Part shown: positions 27,244 through 39,511 of the stretch, one piece after another | Position numbering within the stretch: the stretch's first letter is position 1 | How the letters are laid out: each line of letters starts with the position of its first letter | NCBI RefSeq assembly: GCF_008124715.1 | Contig: NZ_VNHO01000002.1 | Location: 1-64,000 of the forward strand | Direction: 5' to 3' | Length of the DNA stretch: 64,000 nt | Origin: Thermosediminibacter litoriperuensis | Lineage (GTDB): Bacteria > Bacillota > Thermosediminibacteria > Thermosediminibacterales > Thermosediminibacteraceae | Made by a program: the position numbers and the translations under genes | Notes under the pieces: model-generated | Seen by the model: the letters and a program-made list of their open reading frames with translations, nothing else | Told to the model about the DNA's origin: nothing | The model's database searches: none

Positions 27244-27272
27244 TTGTGTAAAAAAATCACGTATGCTATAAT
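27244..27272 (+). promoter_or_regulatory. Sigma-A promoter of rpmE
   Basis: TTGTGT (27244-27249), 17-nt spacer, TATAAT (27267-27272), 83 nt before the rpmE start. Confidence 0.7.
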
Positions 27273-27354
27273 AACAGAGGTATTCAGTACCATTATCTTT
27301 TATTTTCTCAAGAGTAAGATAGAGTAGGCAAATAAATTCGGAGAGGTGATATAA

Positions 27355-27564
27355 ATGAAGGAAGGCATCCACCCCAAGTACGGGAAAGCCATAGTAAGGT
27401 GCGCCTGCGGCGAGACCTTCGAGACCGGTTCGACAAAACCCGAGATTCACGTGGAAATTTGCTCCAAGTGCCATCCTTTCTTCACCGGCAAGCAGAAGCT
27501 CGTTGACACCGGCGGCCGTGTGGAGCGTTTCAAGAAAAAGTTCGGCATAAAGGATGAGGAATAA
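27355..27564 (+). CDS. rpmE: 50S ribosomal protein L31
   Basis: 69 residues, the zinc-binding (C+) form: CAC near residue 16 and CSKCHPF near residue 37. Typical segments are [11 protein letters not shown] and [23 protein letters not shown] after GGAGAGGTGAT. Followed by its own terminator, so it is probably monocistronic. Confidence 0.96.
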   Translation: MKEGIHPKYGKAIVRCACGETFETGSTKPEIHVEICSKCHPFFTGKQKLVDTGGRVERFKKKFGIKDEE

Positions 27565-27569
27565 TTTTG

Positions 27570-27599
27570 AAGGTTAGAGTTTTTACTCTAGCCTTTATT
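27570..27599 (+). terminator. Terminator after rpmE
   Basis: AAGGTTAGAG/CTCTAGCCTT stem (one G-T pair) and a T-rich tail. It lies inside the longest open frame of the next gene, which shows that this gene must start later, at 27624. Confidence 0.8.
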
Positions 27600-27623
27600 C
27601 ATATTATAGAAAGGGAGAAAGAA

Positions 27624-28499
27624 ATGGGCCGAGCAAAGCCCGCCATCGGCGGCCAGGCGGTTATAGAAGGGGTCATGATGAGAAGCCCGGAATTCACCGC
27701 TGTTGCCGTCCGAAAAAACGACGAAATAATAGTAAAAAAAGAGAAAAACAGCTCGATCACCGATAAATACCCGGTTTTAAAGCTCCCGGTGCTGAGGGGG
27801 GCCGTGGCGCTTATCGAAATGCTGGTCATAGGCGTCAGGGCTCTGTCCTATTCGGCGGGGATAGCGGCCGGAGAGGAGGAAGAGCTTACCGGCAGGGACA
27901 TTTTCTATGCGGTGGCCCTGGCCATCGGATTTGCGGTGCTGCTCTTTATCGTTGTTCCCACGCTTCTGGTCAAATTAATCGCGGGAGGCGTAAAAAGTCA
28001 CCTTTTATTGAATCTCATAGAAGGGGTTATCCGCATAGCTGTTTTTTTATTGTATCTGATATTCATTTCTTCTATGAAGGACATCAGGAGGTTCTTCGAA
28101 TACCACGGGGCCGAACACAAGGCCGTACACTGTTACGAAAACGGTGAGGAGCTGACCATCGAAAACGCCAGAAAATACACCACCCTTCACCCCCGGTGCG
28201 GCACCAGCTTTCTGCTGGTGGTGATGATCGTCAGCATCCTGCTGTTTTCCCTGCTGGGATGGCCCGGAATACTCGCCCGCATAGCCTCCAGGGTGCTGCT
28301 TTTTCCGATGGTGGCCGGGATATCGTACGAATTTATCAGGCTGGCCGGAAGGAGCCGGTCGCCGCTTATTCAAGTGATCAGCGCGCCGGGGATGTGGCTC
28401 CAGTTGCTCACCACGCGGGAGCCCGACGATTCCCAGCTTGAAGTGGCCCTGGAGGCTTTGAAGAGCGTTTTATCAGGAGGTGGTACTGTTGCTGGATAA
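27624..28499 (+). CDS. DUF1385 membrane protein
   Basis: 291 residues. The family opening [17 protein letters not shown] is intact, and three to four membrane helices follow (about 90-115, 125-160 and 195-235) around the conserved [14 protein letters not shown] motif, whose His/Glu residues suggest metal binding. Function unknown. The rpmE-DUF1385-prfA-prmC order is common in Clostridia. The ATG at 27624 follows AAAGGGAG; the earlier in-frame TTG at 27567 lies before the rpmE terminator. Confidence 0.88.
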   Translation: MGRAKPAIGGQAVIEGVMMRSPEFTAVAVRKNDEIIVKKEKNSSITDKYPVLKLPVLRGAVALIEMLVIGVRALSYSAGIAAGEEEELTGRDIFYAVALAIGFAVLLFIVVPTLLVKLIAGGVKSHLLLNLIEGVIRIAVFLLYLIFISSMKDIRRFFEYHGAEHKAVHCYENGEELTIENARKYTTLHPRCGTSFLLVVMIVSILLFSLLGWPGILARIASRVLLFPMVAGISYEFIRLAGRSRSPLIQVISAPGMWLQLLTTREPDDSQLEVALEALKSVLSGGGTVAG

Positions 28500-29583
28500 A
28501 CTCGATGCTATAGAGAGAAGATACGAGGAGCTCACCCGCGAAATAAGCGATCCCACCGTAATCGCCAGGCAGGAAGAGTGGCGAAAGCTGGCCAAGGAAC
28601 ACGCTTCCCTGGAAGAGATAGTATCGTGTTACAGGGAATACAAAAAAGTTGTAAGTGAGATAAAGGAAAGCAGGGAGCTTTTGAAGGAGACCTCCAACGA
28701 CAGGGAAATGGAGGAGTTCATAAAGGGGGAACTGGAACAGCTTCTGCAAAGAGAACAGGAGCTGGAGGAAAAGCTGAAAATACTGCTCCTGCCGAAGGAC
28801 CCCAACGATGAAAAGGACGTCATAATGGAGATAAGGGCCGGGGCCGGAGGGGAGGAAGCGGCCCTGTTTGCCGGGGATCTTTTCAGGATGTACACCCGCT
28901 ACGCCGAGCGTCAGGGCTGGAAGGTGGAGCTTATGAGCTCCAGCCCGACGGAACTGGGCGGCTTTAAAGAAGTAATTTTCGAAATAATGGGCAAGGGCGC
29001 TTACAGCCGCCTAAAGTACGAGTCCGGCGTCCACCGGGTGCAGAGGATACCGGTGACCGAGGCCGGAGGCCGTATCCATACCTCCACGGCCACCGTGGCG
29101 GTGCTGCCGGAGGCCGAAGAAGTCGACGTGGAAATAAACCCCAACGAACTCAGGATAGATGTATTCAGGTCGTCGGGCCACGGAGGGCAGTCGGTCAACA
29201 CCACCGACTCGGCGGTGAGGATAACCCACCTCCCCACCGGTATTGTAGTCACCTGCCAGGACGAGCGTTCGCAGCTAAAAAACCGTGACAAGGCCATGAA
29301 GATACTGAGGGCCAAGCTCCTGGAGATGAAGCAGCAGGAACAGAACGAAAAGATCGCCCAGAGCCGCAGGAGTCAGGTGGGCACCGGTGACAGGAGCGAA
29401 AGGATAAGGACCTACAATTTCCCGCAGGGAAGGGTTACCGACCACCGCATAGGCTTCACCACGCACCAGCTGGAGAACATACTGGACGGGGAACTGGACG
29501 AGCTGATAGAAAGGCTTATAGCGGAAGACCAGACAAGGAGACTCGCCGAGGCCGGCGATACCGAAATGAGGGCGGCTCAGTGA
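28489..29583 (+). CDS. prfA: Peptide chain release factor 1
   Basis: Recognises UAA and UAG and triggers peptide release. About 364 residues with the GGQ motif [10 protein letters not shown] (about 225-234) and a codon-recognition loop around [15 protein letters not shown]. The TTG at 28489 is spaced 8 nt from AGGAGG; a GTG at 28480 is also in frame. The last 4 nt overlap prmC, which encodes the methyltransferase that modifies its GGQ glutamine. Confidence 0.96.
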   Translation: MLDKLDAIERRYEELTREISDPTVIARQEEWRKLAKEHASLEEIVSCYREYKKVVSEIKESRELLKETSNDREMEEFIKGELEQLLQREQELEEKLKILLLPKDPNDEKDVIMEIRAGAGGEEAALFAGDLFRMYTRYAERQGWKVELMSSSPTELGGFKEVIFEIMGKGAYSRLKYESGVHRVQRIPVTEAGGRIHTSTATVAVLPEAEEVDVEINPNELRIDVFRSSGHGGQSVNTTDSAVRITHLPTGIVVTCQDERSQLKNRDKAMKILRAKLLEMKQQEQNEKIAQSRRSQVGTGDRSERIRTYNFPQGRVTDHRIGFTTHQLENILDGELDELIERLIAEDQTRRLAEAGDTEMRAAQ

Positions 29584-30452
29584 ACTTAACCGAAGCTCTT
29601 AGCTACGGCAGAAAAAGGCTTTCCGCGGTCGGGGTTGACAGCCCGTCCCTGGACGCCGAAGTCATCCTCGCCCACGTGCTCGGGGTTAGGCGGATAGACC
29701 TTTTTATTCACCCGGAAAGGCGGCTGAGCGCGGAAGAAATCCGAACTTACAGGGCACTCGTGGAAAAACGATGCTCCCGGGTGCCCGTGGCGTATATTAC
29801 CGGCCATAAGGAGTTTTTCACCCTGGATTTTCAGGTCAAGGAGGGTGTCTTAATCCCCAGGCCGGAGACCGAATTTCTGGTGGAAGAGGTGCTCCTCCGC
29901 ATATCGGGTGTTGCCGGACCGAAAGTCGCCGAGCTATGCTGCGGCAGTGGAGCCGTTGCGGTTTCGGTGGCATTTTTTAATAAGAGCGCCGTTGTTTACG
30001 CTTCCGATATATCAGAAACGGCCGGAGAGGTGACGCTCATGAACGCTGCCAAATACGGCGTCGAGGACCGGGTTCGCTTCCTGAAGGGTGACCTCTGGGA
30101 ACCTTTTGAAGCGGAAGGCCTGAGAGGCTTCGACGTGGTGGCGGCAAATCCACCGTATATCCCGTCGGGGGAAATAGAAAACCTGCCCAGGGATGTAAAA
30201 TACGAACCGGAGGTCGCCCTGGACGGCGGTCCCGACGGCCTGGAATTTTTCAGGAGAATTATCGCCGGCGTACCGCGGTTTTTAAAACCGGGCGGCAGTA
30301 TAGTGCTGGAGTTCGGAAAAGACCAGGCCGGCCAAATCGCCGATCTCCTGCGGCGGGAGGGGTTCGGCGGTATAAAGATATTGAAGGATTACGCCGGCTT
30401 CGAACGAGTTATAGCGGCATCCTTACACGTGGGAGATGGGAGCGTTGAGTGA
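29580..30452 (+). CDS. prmC: Release factor glutamine methyltransferase
   Basis: Methylates the GGQ glutamine of RF1/RF2. 290 residues: an N-terminal helical substrate-binding domain and a Rossmann methyltransferase domain with [16 protein letters not shown] and the NPPYIP catalytic motif (near residue 195). GTG start inside GTGA, overlapping the prfA stop codon, indicates translational coupling. Confidence 0.95.
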   Translation: MNLTEALSYGRKRLSAVGVDSPSLDAEVILAHVLGVRRIDLFIHPERRLSAEEIRTYRALVEKRCSRVPVAYITGHKEFFTLDFQVKEGVLIPRPETEFLVEEVLLRISGVAGPKVAELCCGSGAVAVSVAFFNKSAVVYASDISETAGEVTLMNAAKYGVEDRVRFLKGDLWEPFEAEGLRGFDVVAANPPYIPSGEIENLPRDVKYEPEVALDGGPDGLEFFRRIIAGVPRFLKPGGSIVLEFGKDQAGQIADLLRREGFGGIKILKDYAGFERVIAASLHVGDGSVE

Positions 30453-31023
30453 AAGAAGACTTTCTCCCCGGCAGCTTCTATCCATGTTCTGTGTCTTTTT
30501 CAGAATCGGGGCCTTCACCCTGGGGGGCGGCTTTGCCATGATTCCCCTGATGAAGGTGGAAATCGTGGACAGGCAAGGCTGGCTCAAGGAAGAAGAATTC
30601 CTGGACATAATAGCAGTTACCCAGTGCTCGCCGGGAGCTGTGGCGATAAATTCTTCCGTTTACATAGGATACAGGCTGTTCGGGCTTACGGGTGCGGTCG
30701 TCGCGGCTCTCGGGACGGTTTTGCCTTCTTTTTTAATCATTCTGGCCGTTGCCTTTGTTTACGCCGATATCAGGTCGAACCCCGCCGTTCAGAAGGCATT
30801 CAGGGGAATATACCCCGCCCTGGTCGTGCTGGTATTGGCCGCTGCTTTCAACCTGCAAAAGGCTGCCTTTAAAAACAGAATCGACGTAGCGGTCGCGATT
30901 ACCGGCCTGATAGCTCTGGTGGTTTTCAACGTGCACCCCATCCTGGTGATCCTGGTGTCGGGGATTACGGGAGTCATATCCTATATGGCCGGAGGCCGGG
31001 GGGAAAGGAGTGCCGGTGAGTGA
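30436..31023 (+). CDS. chrA1: Chromate transporter, short subunit 1
   Basis: 195 residues with five or six hydrophobic helices and the CHR-family opening FRIGAFTLGGGFAMIPLM and QCSPGAVAINSS. It is half the length of the fused ChrA; such short proteins occur as tandem pairs with opposite topology, and the second half follows with a 4-nt overlap. Whether chromate or another oxyanion is the real substrate is not known. A TTG at 30445 is an alternative start. Confidence 0.85.
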   Translation: MGALSERRLSPRQLLSMFCVFFRIGAFTLGGGFAMIPLMKVEIVDRQGWLKEEEFLDIIAVTQCSPGAVAINSSVYIGYRLFGLTGAVVAALGTVLPSFLIILAVAFVYADIRSNPAVQKAFRGIYPALVVLVLAAAFNLQKAAFKNRIDVAVAITGLIALVVFNVHPILVILVSGITGVISYMAGGRGERSAGE

Positions 31024-31538
31024 TATACATTCTCCTTTTCTGGTCCTTTTTTAAAATAGGCCTTTTCAGTTTCGGCGGCGGCTACGCCATGATACCCCTC
31101 ATTCAGAAGGAAATAATAGATATAAACGGGTGGCTCACCCTGGAACAGTTCATGGACGTCATAGCCATCTCCCAGATGACCCCCGGGCCCATTGCGGTAA
31201 ACGCGGCCACTTTCGTGGGCTACCGGATCGCGGGTTTCCGGGGAGCCGCGTTGGCCACGGCGGGCGTGACCGCACCGTCCTTTGTCATCATCCTGCTGCT
31301 GGCGTTTCTCGTAAGGAAGTATAGAGGTCTTACCTGGGTCGATGCCTTCTTCTTCGGAGTCAGGCCTGCTGTGATAGCCCTGATCGTGAAAGCGGCCTAT
31401 TCCCTCGGAAAGAGTTCGATTCTCGGAATAAAAGATATTATTTTAACTTTTGCGGTGCTGGCCGGACTTTATATTTTCAAGCTGAACCCCATCCTGATAA
31501 TAGCTCTGGCAGCGGCCGCCGGCATTCTGATCTATTAA
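31020..31538 (+). CDS. chrA2: Chromate transporter, short subunit 2
   Basis: 172 residues with the same signature as its neighbour (FKIGLFSFGGGYAMIPLI, QMTPGPIAVNAATFVG) and about five helices. GTG start at 31020 overlaps the stop of the first half, so the two are translated together and probably form a heterodimeric CHR transporter. Confidence 0.85.
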   Translation: MIYILLFWSFFKIGLFSFGGGYAMIPLIQKEIIDINGWLTLEQFMDVIAISQMTPGPIAVNAATFVGYRIAGFRGAALATAGVTAPSFVIILLLAFLVRKYRGLTWVDAFFFGVRPAVIALIVKAAYSLGKSSILGIKDIILTFAVLAGLYIFKLNPILIIALAAAAGILIY

Positions 31539-31556
31539 TTCGAGGAACGTGATAGC

Positions 31557-32600
31557 ATGGAGACGAAATTGATTAAAGTAAATCCGGAAAATCCGGAACC
31601 TGAAAGCGTAAACCTGGCGGCCCGGGTCATAAAAAACGGCGGCCTCGTGGCTTTCCCCACAGAAACCGTTTACGGCCTCGGGGCAAATGCCCTGGACGAA
31701 AAGGCGGCTTTCAAGATATACCAGGCCAAGCAAAGGCCCCAGGATAATCCTCTTATCGTCCACATACATTCTCCCGGTGAACTGGAGAAACTCGTCAGCG
31801 GTGTTCCCCGTTCCGCCCGGATTCTGATGGAAAAATTCTGGCCGGGCCCTCTTACCATGGTGCTTAACAAGTCAGGGGCGGTTCCTTACGGCACCACCGG
31901 TGGCCTGGACACCGTAGCCGTCAGGATGCCCAGGCACCCCGTGGCCCTGGCGCTCATAAGGGAATCGGGGGTTCCCATCGCCGCCCCCAGCGCCAATATA
32001 TCCGGAAGACCCAGCCCCACCGCCGCCGAGGACGTATACGAAGACCTGGCGGGCAGGGTGGATTTAATTCTGGATGGAGGGCCCTGCGAGGTCGGTGTGG
32101 AATCCACCGTGCTGGACCTGACCGGGGAATTACCCGTTATCTTGAGACCGGGGGGAGTGACCCGGGAGGAGCTGGAGGCGGTTCTCGGAAGGGTGGAACT
32201 GGATCCGGGCCTGGCCGAGGGGCAAAAACCCAGATCCCCCGGCCAGAAGTACAGGCACTATTCACCGAAGGCACGGGTGCTGGTCGTGGAAGGGCCCGTC
32301 GAAGCTCAGGTAAGGAAGATCACCGAACTCGCGGAGAAACTTACCGCCGAAGGGAAAAAGGTGGGGATAATGGCCACAGCCCAGACGCGCAGGTTTTATG
32401 GGACCGGATGCGTGCTTTCCGTCGGAGACAGGGAAGCACCTCTCACCATATCCTCCAACCTCTTTTCCGTCCTGCGGAAGTTCGACAGACTGGGGGTCGA
32501 GGAGGTACTGGCTGAAGGCATCCCGGAAACTGGCTTGGGCCTGGCGGTGATGAATAGGCTGAGAAAGGCCGCAGGGTATAATATAATTAAATTGGAATGA
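31557..32600 (+). CDS. sua5: L-threonylcarbamoyladenylate synthase (Sua5 type)
   Basis: Makes threonylcarbamoyl-AMP for the t6A37 tRNA modification. 347 residues: the N-terminal YrdC domain has GGLVAFPTETVYGLGANA and KxR motif KQRPQDNPLI, then APSANISGRPSPT; a linker with SPGQKYRHYSPKA leads to the C-terminal Sua5 domain. The position between prmC/chrA and ywlE follows the general Firmicute order. Confidence 0.94.
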   Translation: METKLIKVNPENPEPESVNLAARVIKNGGLVAFPTETVYGLGANALDEKAAFKIYQAKQRPQDNPLIVHIHSPGELEKLVSGVPRSARILMEKFWPGPLTMVLNKSGAVPYGTTGGLDTVAVRMPRHPVALALIRESGVPIAAPSANISGRPSPTAAEDVYEDLAGRVDLILDGGPCEVGVESTVLDLTGELPVILRPGGVTREELEAVLGRVELDPGLAEGQKPRSPGQKYRHYSPKARVLVVEGPVEAQVRKITELAEKLTAEGKKVGIMATAQTRRFYGTGCVLSVGDREAPLTISSNLFSVLRKFDRLGVEEVLAEGIPETGLGLAVMNRLRKAAGYNIIKLE

Positions 32601-32621
32601 AATTCTCGGGAGGTTTTCTCA

Positions 32622-33098
32622 ATGAAAAGGGTACTTTTCGTGTGTACAGGCAACACCTGCCGGAGCAGCATGGCCGAGGGCATTTTCAGGAAGATGCTGA
32701 AGGAGCGCGGCAAAGAAAAGGAGATCCAGGTGGACTCCTGCGGTATAGCCGCCGTGGAGGGAATGCCCGCATCCCCCCAGGCCCGAAAGGTGATGGAAGA
32801 GCAGGGCGTGGATCTTTCCTCCCACAGGGCGAAGATGCTCTCCCAGGACCTTTTAAACGCCGACCTCATACTCACCATGACCAAGAGCCACAGGGATTAT
32901 ATTATCAATAAATTCCCTCATACTAAAGGGAGGGTCTTCATCCTTTCGGAATTTGCTGAAGAGCGGGGCGACGAGGACGCCGATATAGCCGACCCTTACG
33001 GCAGCAACGAGGAAACGTATCGCCGGGTGGCGGGTATAATAAAGGAAAAGCTCGAAAAGGTCTTGAAAAAGCTGGAAAAAGAACTGGACAAGGCTTGA
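32622..33098 (+). CDS. ywlE: Low-molecular-weight phosphatase, probable protein-arginine phosphatase
   Basis: 158 residues of the LMW-PTP fold. The active-site loop is CTGNTCRSS (residues 8-16), and the general acid Asp lies in ADPYGSNEETY. In this family Thr in the fifth loop position (CxGNT) distinguishes arginine phosphatases such as YwlE from tyrosine phosphatases with Ile, so removal of phosphate from phospho-arginine proteins is likely. No McsB kinase gene is seen in the window. A Lys/Glu-rich helix extends the C-terminus. Confidence 0.88.
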   Translation: MKRVLFVCTGNTCRSSMAEGIFRKMLKERGKEKEIQVDSCGIAAVEGMPASPQARKVMEEQGVDLSSHRAKMLSQDLLNADLILTMTKSHRDYIINKFPHTKGRVFILSEFAEERGDEDADIADPYGSNEETYRRVAGIIKEKLEKVLKKLEKELDKA

Positions 33099-33146
33099 TA
33101 TTTTTAAATATAATTTAGTTGAACATATAAAACGGGAGGAAAAAAC

Positions 33147-33587
33147 ATGAAGATTGCGGTAGCCTGCGACCACGGCGGGCTGAGCCTGAAGGTCGAAATC
33201 ATAAAGCTGCTGGAACAGAAAGGCATCGAGTACAGGGATTTAGGTACTTTTTCCGACGATCCAGTGGATTACCCCGATATAGCCATCACGCTGGCCGAAG
33301 CGGTGGCCCGCGGGGAGCACGACAGGGGTATCGTCATTTGCGGCACGGGAATAGGCGTATCCATTGCGGCCAACAAGGTGAAAGGCATCCGCGCCGCATT
33401 GTGCCATGATGTCTATTCGGCCAGGATGTCGCGGCTTCACAACGACGCAAATGTGCTGGCGATGGGAGCTAGGGTAATAGGGCCGGGCCTAGCCCGGACG
33501 ATCGTCGAGGAATGGCTGGAAACCGGGTTTGAGGGAGGCCGCCACAAGAGGCGGATCGATAAAATAAGCTCCTATGAAAACCAATAA
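33147..33587 (+). CDS. rpiB: Ribose-5-phosphate isomerase B
   Basis: Interconverts ribose-5-phosphate and ribulose-5-phosphate. 146 residues with IAVACDHGGLSLK at the start and the catalytic Cys in GIVICGTGIGVSIAANK. ATG after GGGAGGA. It precedes glyA and upp in the common Firmicute order. Confidence 0.94.
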   Translation: MKIAVACDHGGLSLKVEIIKLLEQKGIEYRDLGTFSDDPVDYPDIAITLAEAVARGEHDRGIVICGTGIGVSIAANKVKGIRAALCHDVYSARMSRLHNDANVLAMGARVIGPGLARTIVEEWLETGFEGGRHKRRIDKISSYENQ

Positions 33588-33605
33588 GAAATGGGGTGTG
33601 ATTTT

Positions 33606-35949
<2,344 letters not shown>

Positions 35950-36012
35950 CAAGTCGGCTCCTGTGGAATAAAATTAAGAAAGGCAAAGTAAGGCAACAAA
36001 GGGGCGATAAAA

Positions 36013-37044
36013 GTGCCGTTATATATATACGCTTTTTTCATGGCGATGGCCGTTGCATACCTTGCCACGCCCAGTGTGATGAAACTCGCGTGGAAGGTGG
36101 GAGCCGTCGACGTCCCCAGGGACGCCCGCCGGATTCATAAAAAGCCCATGCCTCGGCTCGGGGGGCTGGCTATCTTTATAGCCTTCACGGCGGTAGGCCT
36201 GGTAACGCTACCCCTCCAGTACAGCTCCATGCGCGGTATGCTCCTGGGAGGAGCTTTTATAGCGGCGGTGGGCGTGCTGGATGATATTTACGGGCTCCCC
36301 GCGAAGGTAAAGCTTCTCTTTCAGACTGCTGCGGCCTTTATTCTGGTGCAGTTCGGCCTGAAGATAGTTTGGGTCACAAACCCTCTTGGGGGCATGTTTT
36401 TTCTGGGCAAGTGGAGCATACCCGTTACCCTTTTCTGGGTTGTGGGAATAACGAATACGCTGAACTTCATCGACGGTCTCGACGGGCTGGCGGCGGGTAT
36501 TGCAGCCATCGCGTCGGTGACCATGATGCTGGTGAACATAAGCCTCGGGCAGGTTAACGCAACCCTGGTGACGGCCCTGCTGGCTGGTGCTGCTCTCGGA
36601 TTCCTGCCCTATAATTTCAACCCGGCCAAGATTTTTATGGGTGATACCGGAGCAATGTTCCTGGGGTATATCCTGGCTGCCGTCGCTGTTGACGGGGCCG
36701 TAAAGAGCGCTACAGCCATCGCGTTAATAGTTCCCATTCTGGCTCTGGGGCTGCCCATCTTCGATACCGCCTTTGCAATAGTAAGGAGGTTTCTCAAAGG
36801 CAAGCCCATTATGCAGGCCGACAGGGGCCACATCCACCACAGGCTCCTGGATGTGGGGTTTTCCCAAAAGCAGGCGGTGGTTTACATGTACCTCCTGAGC
36901 CTTGCCCTAGGATTCTGTGCGTTAATGCTGATATGGGTCGGGGTAAAACAGGCATTCCTCGCTCTTGCCGCCTTACTTGCGGCCTTTATAGTGGCAGGCC
37001 GCCAGATGGCGGGTTCTCAGGACAAAAAATCCCAGGAACTTTAG
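36013..37044 (+). CDS. tagO: Undecaprenyl-phosphate GlcNAc-1-phosphate transferase
   Basis: Transfers GlcNAc-1-P to undecaprenyl phosphate to start teichoic-acid or other cell-wall polymers. 343 residues, about ten membrane helices, with DDIYGL, NTLNFIDGLDGLAAG, MGDTGAMFLG and the HIHHRLL loop, all characteristic of WecA/TagO. GTG start at 36013 after AAAGGGGCG. The next gene makes UDP-ManNAc for the same pathway. Confidence 0.94.
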   Translation: MPLYIYAFFMAMAVAYLATPSVMKLAWKVGAVDVPRDARRIHKKPMPRLGGLAIFIAFTAVGLVTLPLQYSSMRGMLLGGAFIAAVGVLDDIYGLPAKVKLLFQTAAAFILVQFGLKIVWVTNPLGGMFFLGKWSIPVTLFWVVGITNTLNFIDGLDGLAAGIAAIASVTMMLVNISLGQVNATLVTALLAGAALGFLPYNFNPAKIFMGDTGAMFLGYILAAVAVDGAVKSATAIALIVPILALGLPIFDTAFAIVRRFLKGKPIMQADRGHIHHRLLDVGFSQKQAVVYMYLLSLALGFCALMLIWVGVKQAFLALAALLAAFIVAGRQMAGSQDKKSQEL

Positions 37045-37067
37045 ATCGTTAAAAGGAGCATGGACCT

Positions 37068-38225
37068 TTGAAAAAAATAAAGGTATTAACCGTCTTCGGC
37101 ACCAGGCCCGAGGCCGTTAAAATGGCCCCCCTGGTGCAGGAGCTCAAGAAAACCAATTTAATAGACTGCGAAGTGGCAGTAACAGCTCAACACCGCCAGA
37201 TGCTCGACCAGGTGTTGAGCCTTTTTGATGTAGTACCCGATTACGACCTGGACATAATGGAAGAGAGGCAGACGCTGTTTGACGTCACCCAAAAGGCGCT
37301 CACCGGGTTAAAGGAAGTGCTGGAAAATTCGAAACCCGACCTGGTTCTGGTCCACGGGGATACCACCACCACCTTCGCCGGAGCCCTCGCCTCTTTTTAC
37401 ATGCACATAAAGGTAGGGCACGTGGAGGCCGGGCTGAGGACCCACAATAAGTGGCTGCCCTTCCCGGAGGAAATGAACCGCAAGCTCACCGGCGCTCTTT
37501 CCGACCTTCACTTTGCACCCACGATGACCGCCAGGGATAATCTGATAAGGGAAGGCGTCGATCCCAAATCCATATTCGTGACCGGGAATACGGTGATAGA
37601 CGCCCTCAAGACCACCGTGAAAAGGGACTACGTTTTCAGCCGGTCTGTTCTCAATACCCTGGATTTTAAGAAAAACCGGGTCATCCTCGTGACCGCCCAC
37701 AGGAGGGAGAATCTGGGGCAGCCCCTTAAAGATATATGCTACGGCCTTCTAGACGTGGTCAACCGGAATCCGGACGTGGTACTGGTATATCCGGTCCACC
37801 TGAACCCTGCGGTCTGGGATACGGCCCACGAGATCCTGGGAAATCACGAGCGCATAATGCTTCTGCCTCCCCTGGACACCGACGAGCTGCACAACCTGAT
37901 GGCCCGGTGCTACATGGTCATGACCGACTCCGGCGGCCTGCAGGAAGAGGCGCCTTCACTGGGCAAGCCGGTTCTGGTGTTGAGGAACGAGACCGAGCGG
38001 CCCGAAGCGGTGAAGGCGGGCACCGTGAAAGTCATAGGCACGGCGCGGGAGAGCGTGGTGAAAGAAGCAGAGATACTATTAAGCGATGAAGCCGAATACG
38101 CCCGCATGGCCAATGCGGTGAACCCCTACGGAGACGGATTCGCCTCCAGGCGGATAGTGGAGAGCATTCTGTACTATTTCGGGCTTTCGGATAAAAAGCC
38201 GGAGGAATTTAAACCGGAGATTTGA
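37068..38225 (+). CDS. wecB: UDP-N-acetylglucosamine 2-epimerase (non-hydrolysing)
   Basis: Interconverts UDP-GlcNAc and UDP-ManNAc for cell-wall polymer synthesis. 385 residues with FGTRPEAVKMAP, HGDTTTTFAGALA, VGHVEAGLRT, PFPEEMNR and DSGGLQEEAP. TTG start at 37068 behind AAAAGGAG. In many Firmicutes atpI follows directly; here about 22 kb of other genes intervene. Confidence 0.95.
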   Translation: MKKIKVLTVFGTRPEAVKMAPLVQELKKTNLIDCEVAVTAQHRQMLDQVLSLFDVVPDYDLDIMEERQTLFDVTQKALTGLKEVLENSKPDLVLVHGDTTTTFAGALASFYMHIKVGHVEAGLRTHNKWLPFPEEMNRKLTGALSDLHFAPTMTARDNLIREGVDPKSIFVTGNTVIDALKTTVKRDYVFSRSVLNTLDFKKNRVILVTAHRRENLGQPLKDICYGLLDVVNRNPDVVLVYPVHLNPAVWDTAHEILGNHERIMLLPPLDTDELHNLMARCYMVMTDSGGLQEEAPSLGKPVLVLRNETERPEAVKAGTVKVIGTARESVVKEAEILLSDEAEYARMANAVNPYGDGFASRRIVESILYYFGLSDKKPEEFKPEI

Positions 38226-38256
38226 TATTGAGCTAACATGCTGAAGAATACCCCAT

Positions 38257-38287
38257 AGACCATTCTTTTTGATGGTCTTTTTTTTTT
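38257..38287 (+). terminator. Terminator after wecB
   Basis: AGACCAT/ATGGTCT stem and an uninterrupted run of about ten T. Confidence 0.88.
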
Positions 38288-38309
38288 ACACGCTATAATT
38301 TTACTATTG

Positions 38310-38338
38310 GGAACTTTTTGGCAGCATAAAACGACTAT
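38310..38338 (+). promoter_or_regulatory. ECF sigma-type promoter
   Basis: GGAAC (38310-38314), 17-nt spacer starting with TTTTTGG, CGACTAT (38332-38338). The 29-nt element is identical to the one at 40923-40951. It lies 77 nt before an unknown membrane-anchored protein gene. GGAAC-N17-CGA is the usual layout for ECF sigma factors. Confidence 0.68.
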
Positions 38339-38415
38339 TTCAACGACCGCGACCACGGATGAGTTTTACGTACTTAGCTTAAGGATGGGAAAACTTTTTC
38401 CATCCTTAAGGTAAT

Positions 38416-39444
38416 ATGAAGGGGTTGATTGAAATTTTTAAATTTAAAGGGCCTATATTTAAAGCAATAATTTTATTAGTATTATTAACTCTAGCAGTTG
38501 GGTCTGTTCTAATTCTCAAAGACGCAACTCCTCAAAAATTGATATTATTTTTGCGCGACAAGACAGTCGAAATTGAAGATAGCGTCGATCTTGCGAATAT
38601 TATGAAAATCATTTCGACCATGGAAAAAAAGCCATCGGCAGAATTTCATGAATACGCAGACAAAGGAATTTTTATTTATAATAAGATTAAAAAGCAAAGA
38701 TTTATGTTAGAAGATGGATTCGTGCACTTGGGAGGAGAAACGTATTACGGTATTTATGAAGCCTCCTGCATAAGGGACATTTTGAATAAGTATATCTACG
38801 ATAAAAAATTCGTAGTAGAAAAAATCCAGAATTCATCCCGCATTTTATTAAAGGCTGAAGATTTGAAGCAGTATGTTGAACTTAGTGATTCACAGAGAAG
38901 TGAACTGGTTAAATGTCTTGAATCAGCTTTTATTGAGTATGAAGAAATAGTTGGGCCTAAATGGGGCGATTATCCGGATTATGTTATTGAAGCTTATACA
39001 CAAAACCCTGACAATAAAAAAATAGTGTTGTGTATTTTAAATCCGGAAATGATGCTTGAAACTAATGGTGGGTTTAATGTATATGTTACCGATAGCCACA
39101 TCTGGGATTTTGTGAGCTCTATTATTCCTGCGACCGAGTCCGAAGAAAATGATGTTAGATATCTTTTTAAAGCCGACAAAGTGTTTGTAATAGAATCTGA
39201 AAAGTATACTAAAGATTACAGTTATGCGAAAACAATTTTTATAAGGTCTTTGTACGATGCGGAACCATCTAAAAAAGAAGAGATTATTAATAATAACGAG
39301 AACGAGAAGCTGATTTTGAAATTTACAATAAATGGTGATTCCAAGATTGTGGAAGTCTATGAAAACGGCTACATTTACAACGGTATTTGTTATAAAAAAA
39401 CCGGAATTCTCGAGCAAATGAAAAGAATAATGAGCGTTCCTTAA
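38416..39444 (+). CDS. Membrane-anchored protein of unknown function
   Basis: 342 residues. One N-terminal membrane helix (about 15-35) is followed by an extracytoplasmic part rich in Lys, Glu, Ile and Asn. No family recognised. The gene is strikingly A+T-rich compared with wecB, which suggests acquisition by transfer. It is the apparent target of the ECF-type promoter at 38310, hence possibly part of an envelope stress response. The ATG at 38416 has an AAGGTAATATGAAGGGG context; a TTG soon after is an alternative start. Confidence 0.7.
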   Translation: MKGLIEIFKFKGPIFKAIILLVLLTLAVGSVLILKDATPQKLILFLRDKTVEIEDSVDLANIMKIISTMEKKPSAEFHEYADKGIFIYNKIKKQRFMLEDGFVHLGGETYYGIYEASCIRDILNKYIYDKKFVVEKIQNSSRILLKAEDLKQYVELSDSQRSELVKCLESAFIEYEEIVGPKWGDYPDYVIEAYTQNPDNKKIVLCILNPEMMLETNGGFNVYVTDSHIWDFVSSIIPATESEENDVRYLFKADKVFVIESEKYTKDYSYAKTIFIRSLYDAEPSKKEEIINNNENEKLILKFTINGDSKIVEVYENGYIYNGICYKKTGILEQMKRIMSVP

Positions 39445-39511
39445 TAACATAGTATTACAAAAATACATTCTCAAATGGTGTTTTTAGAGCGGCTCATGAA
39501 GGTGAGAGCGT

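Noticed and set aside
27567-27623. Upstream start for the DUF1385 protein
   Set aside because: The stretch is the rpmE terminator hairpin; the ribosome-binding site lies before 27624.
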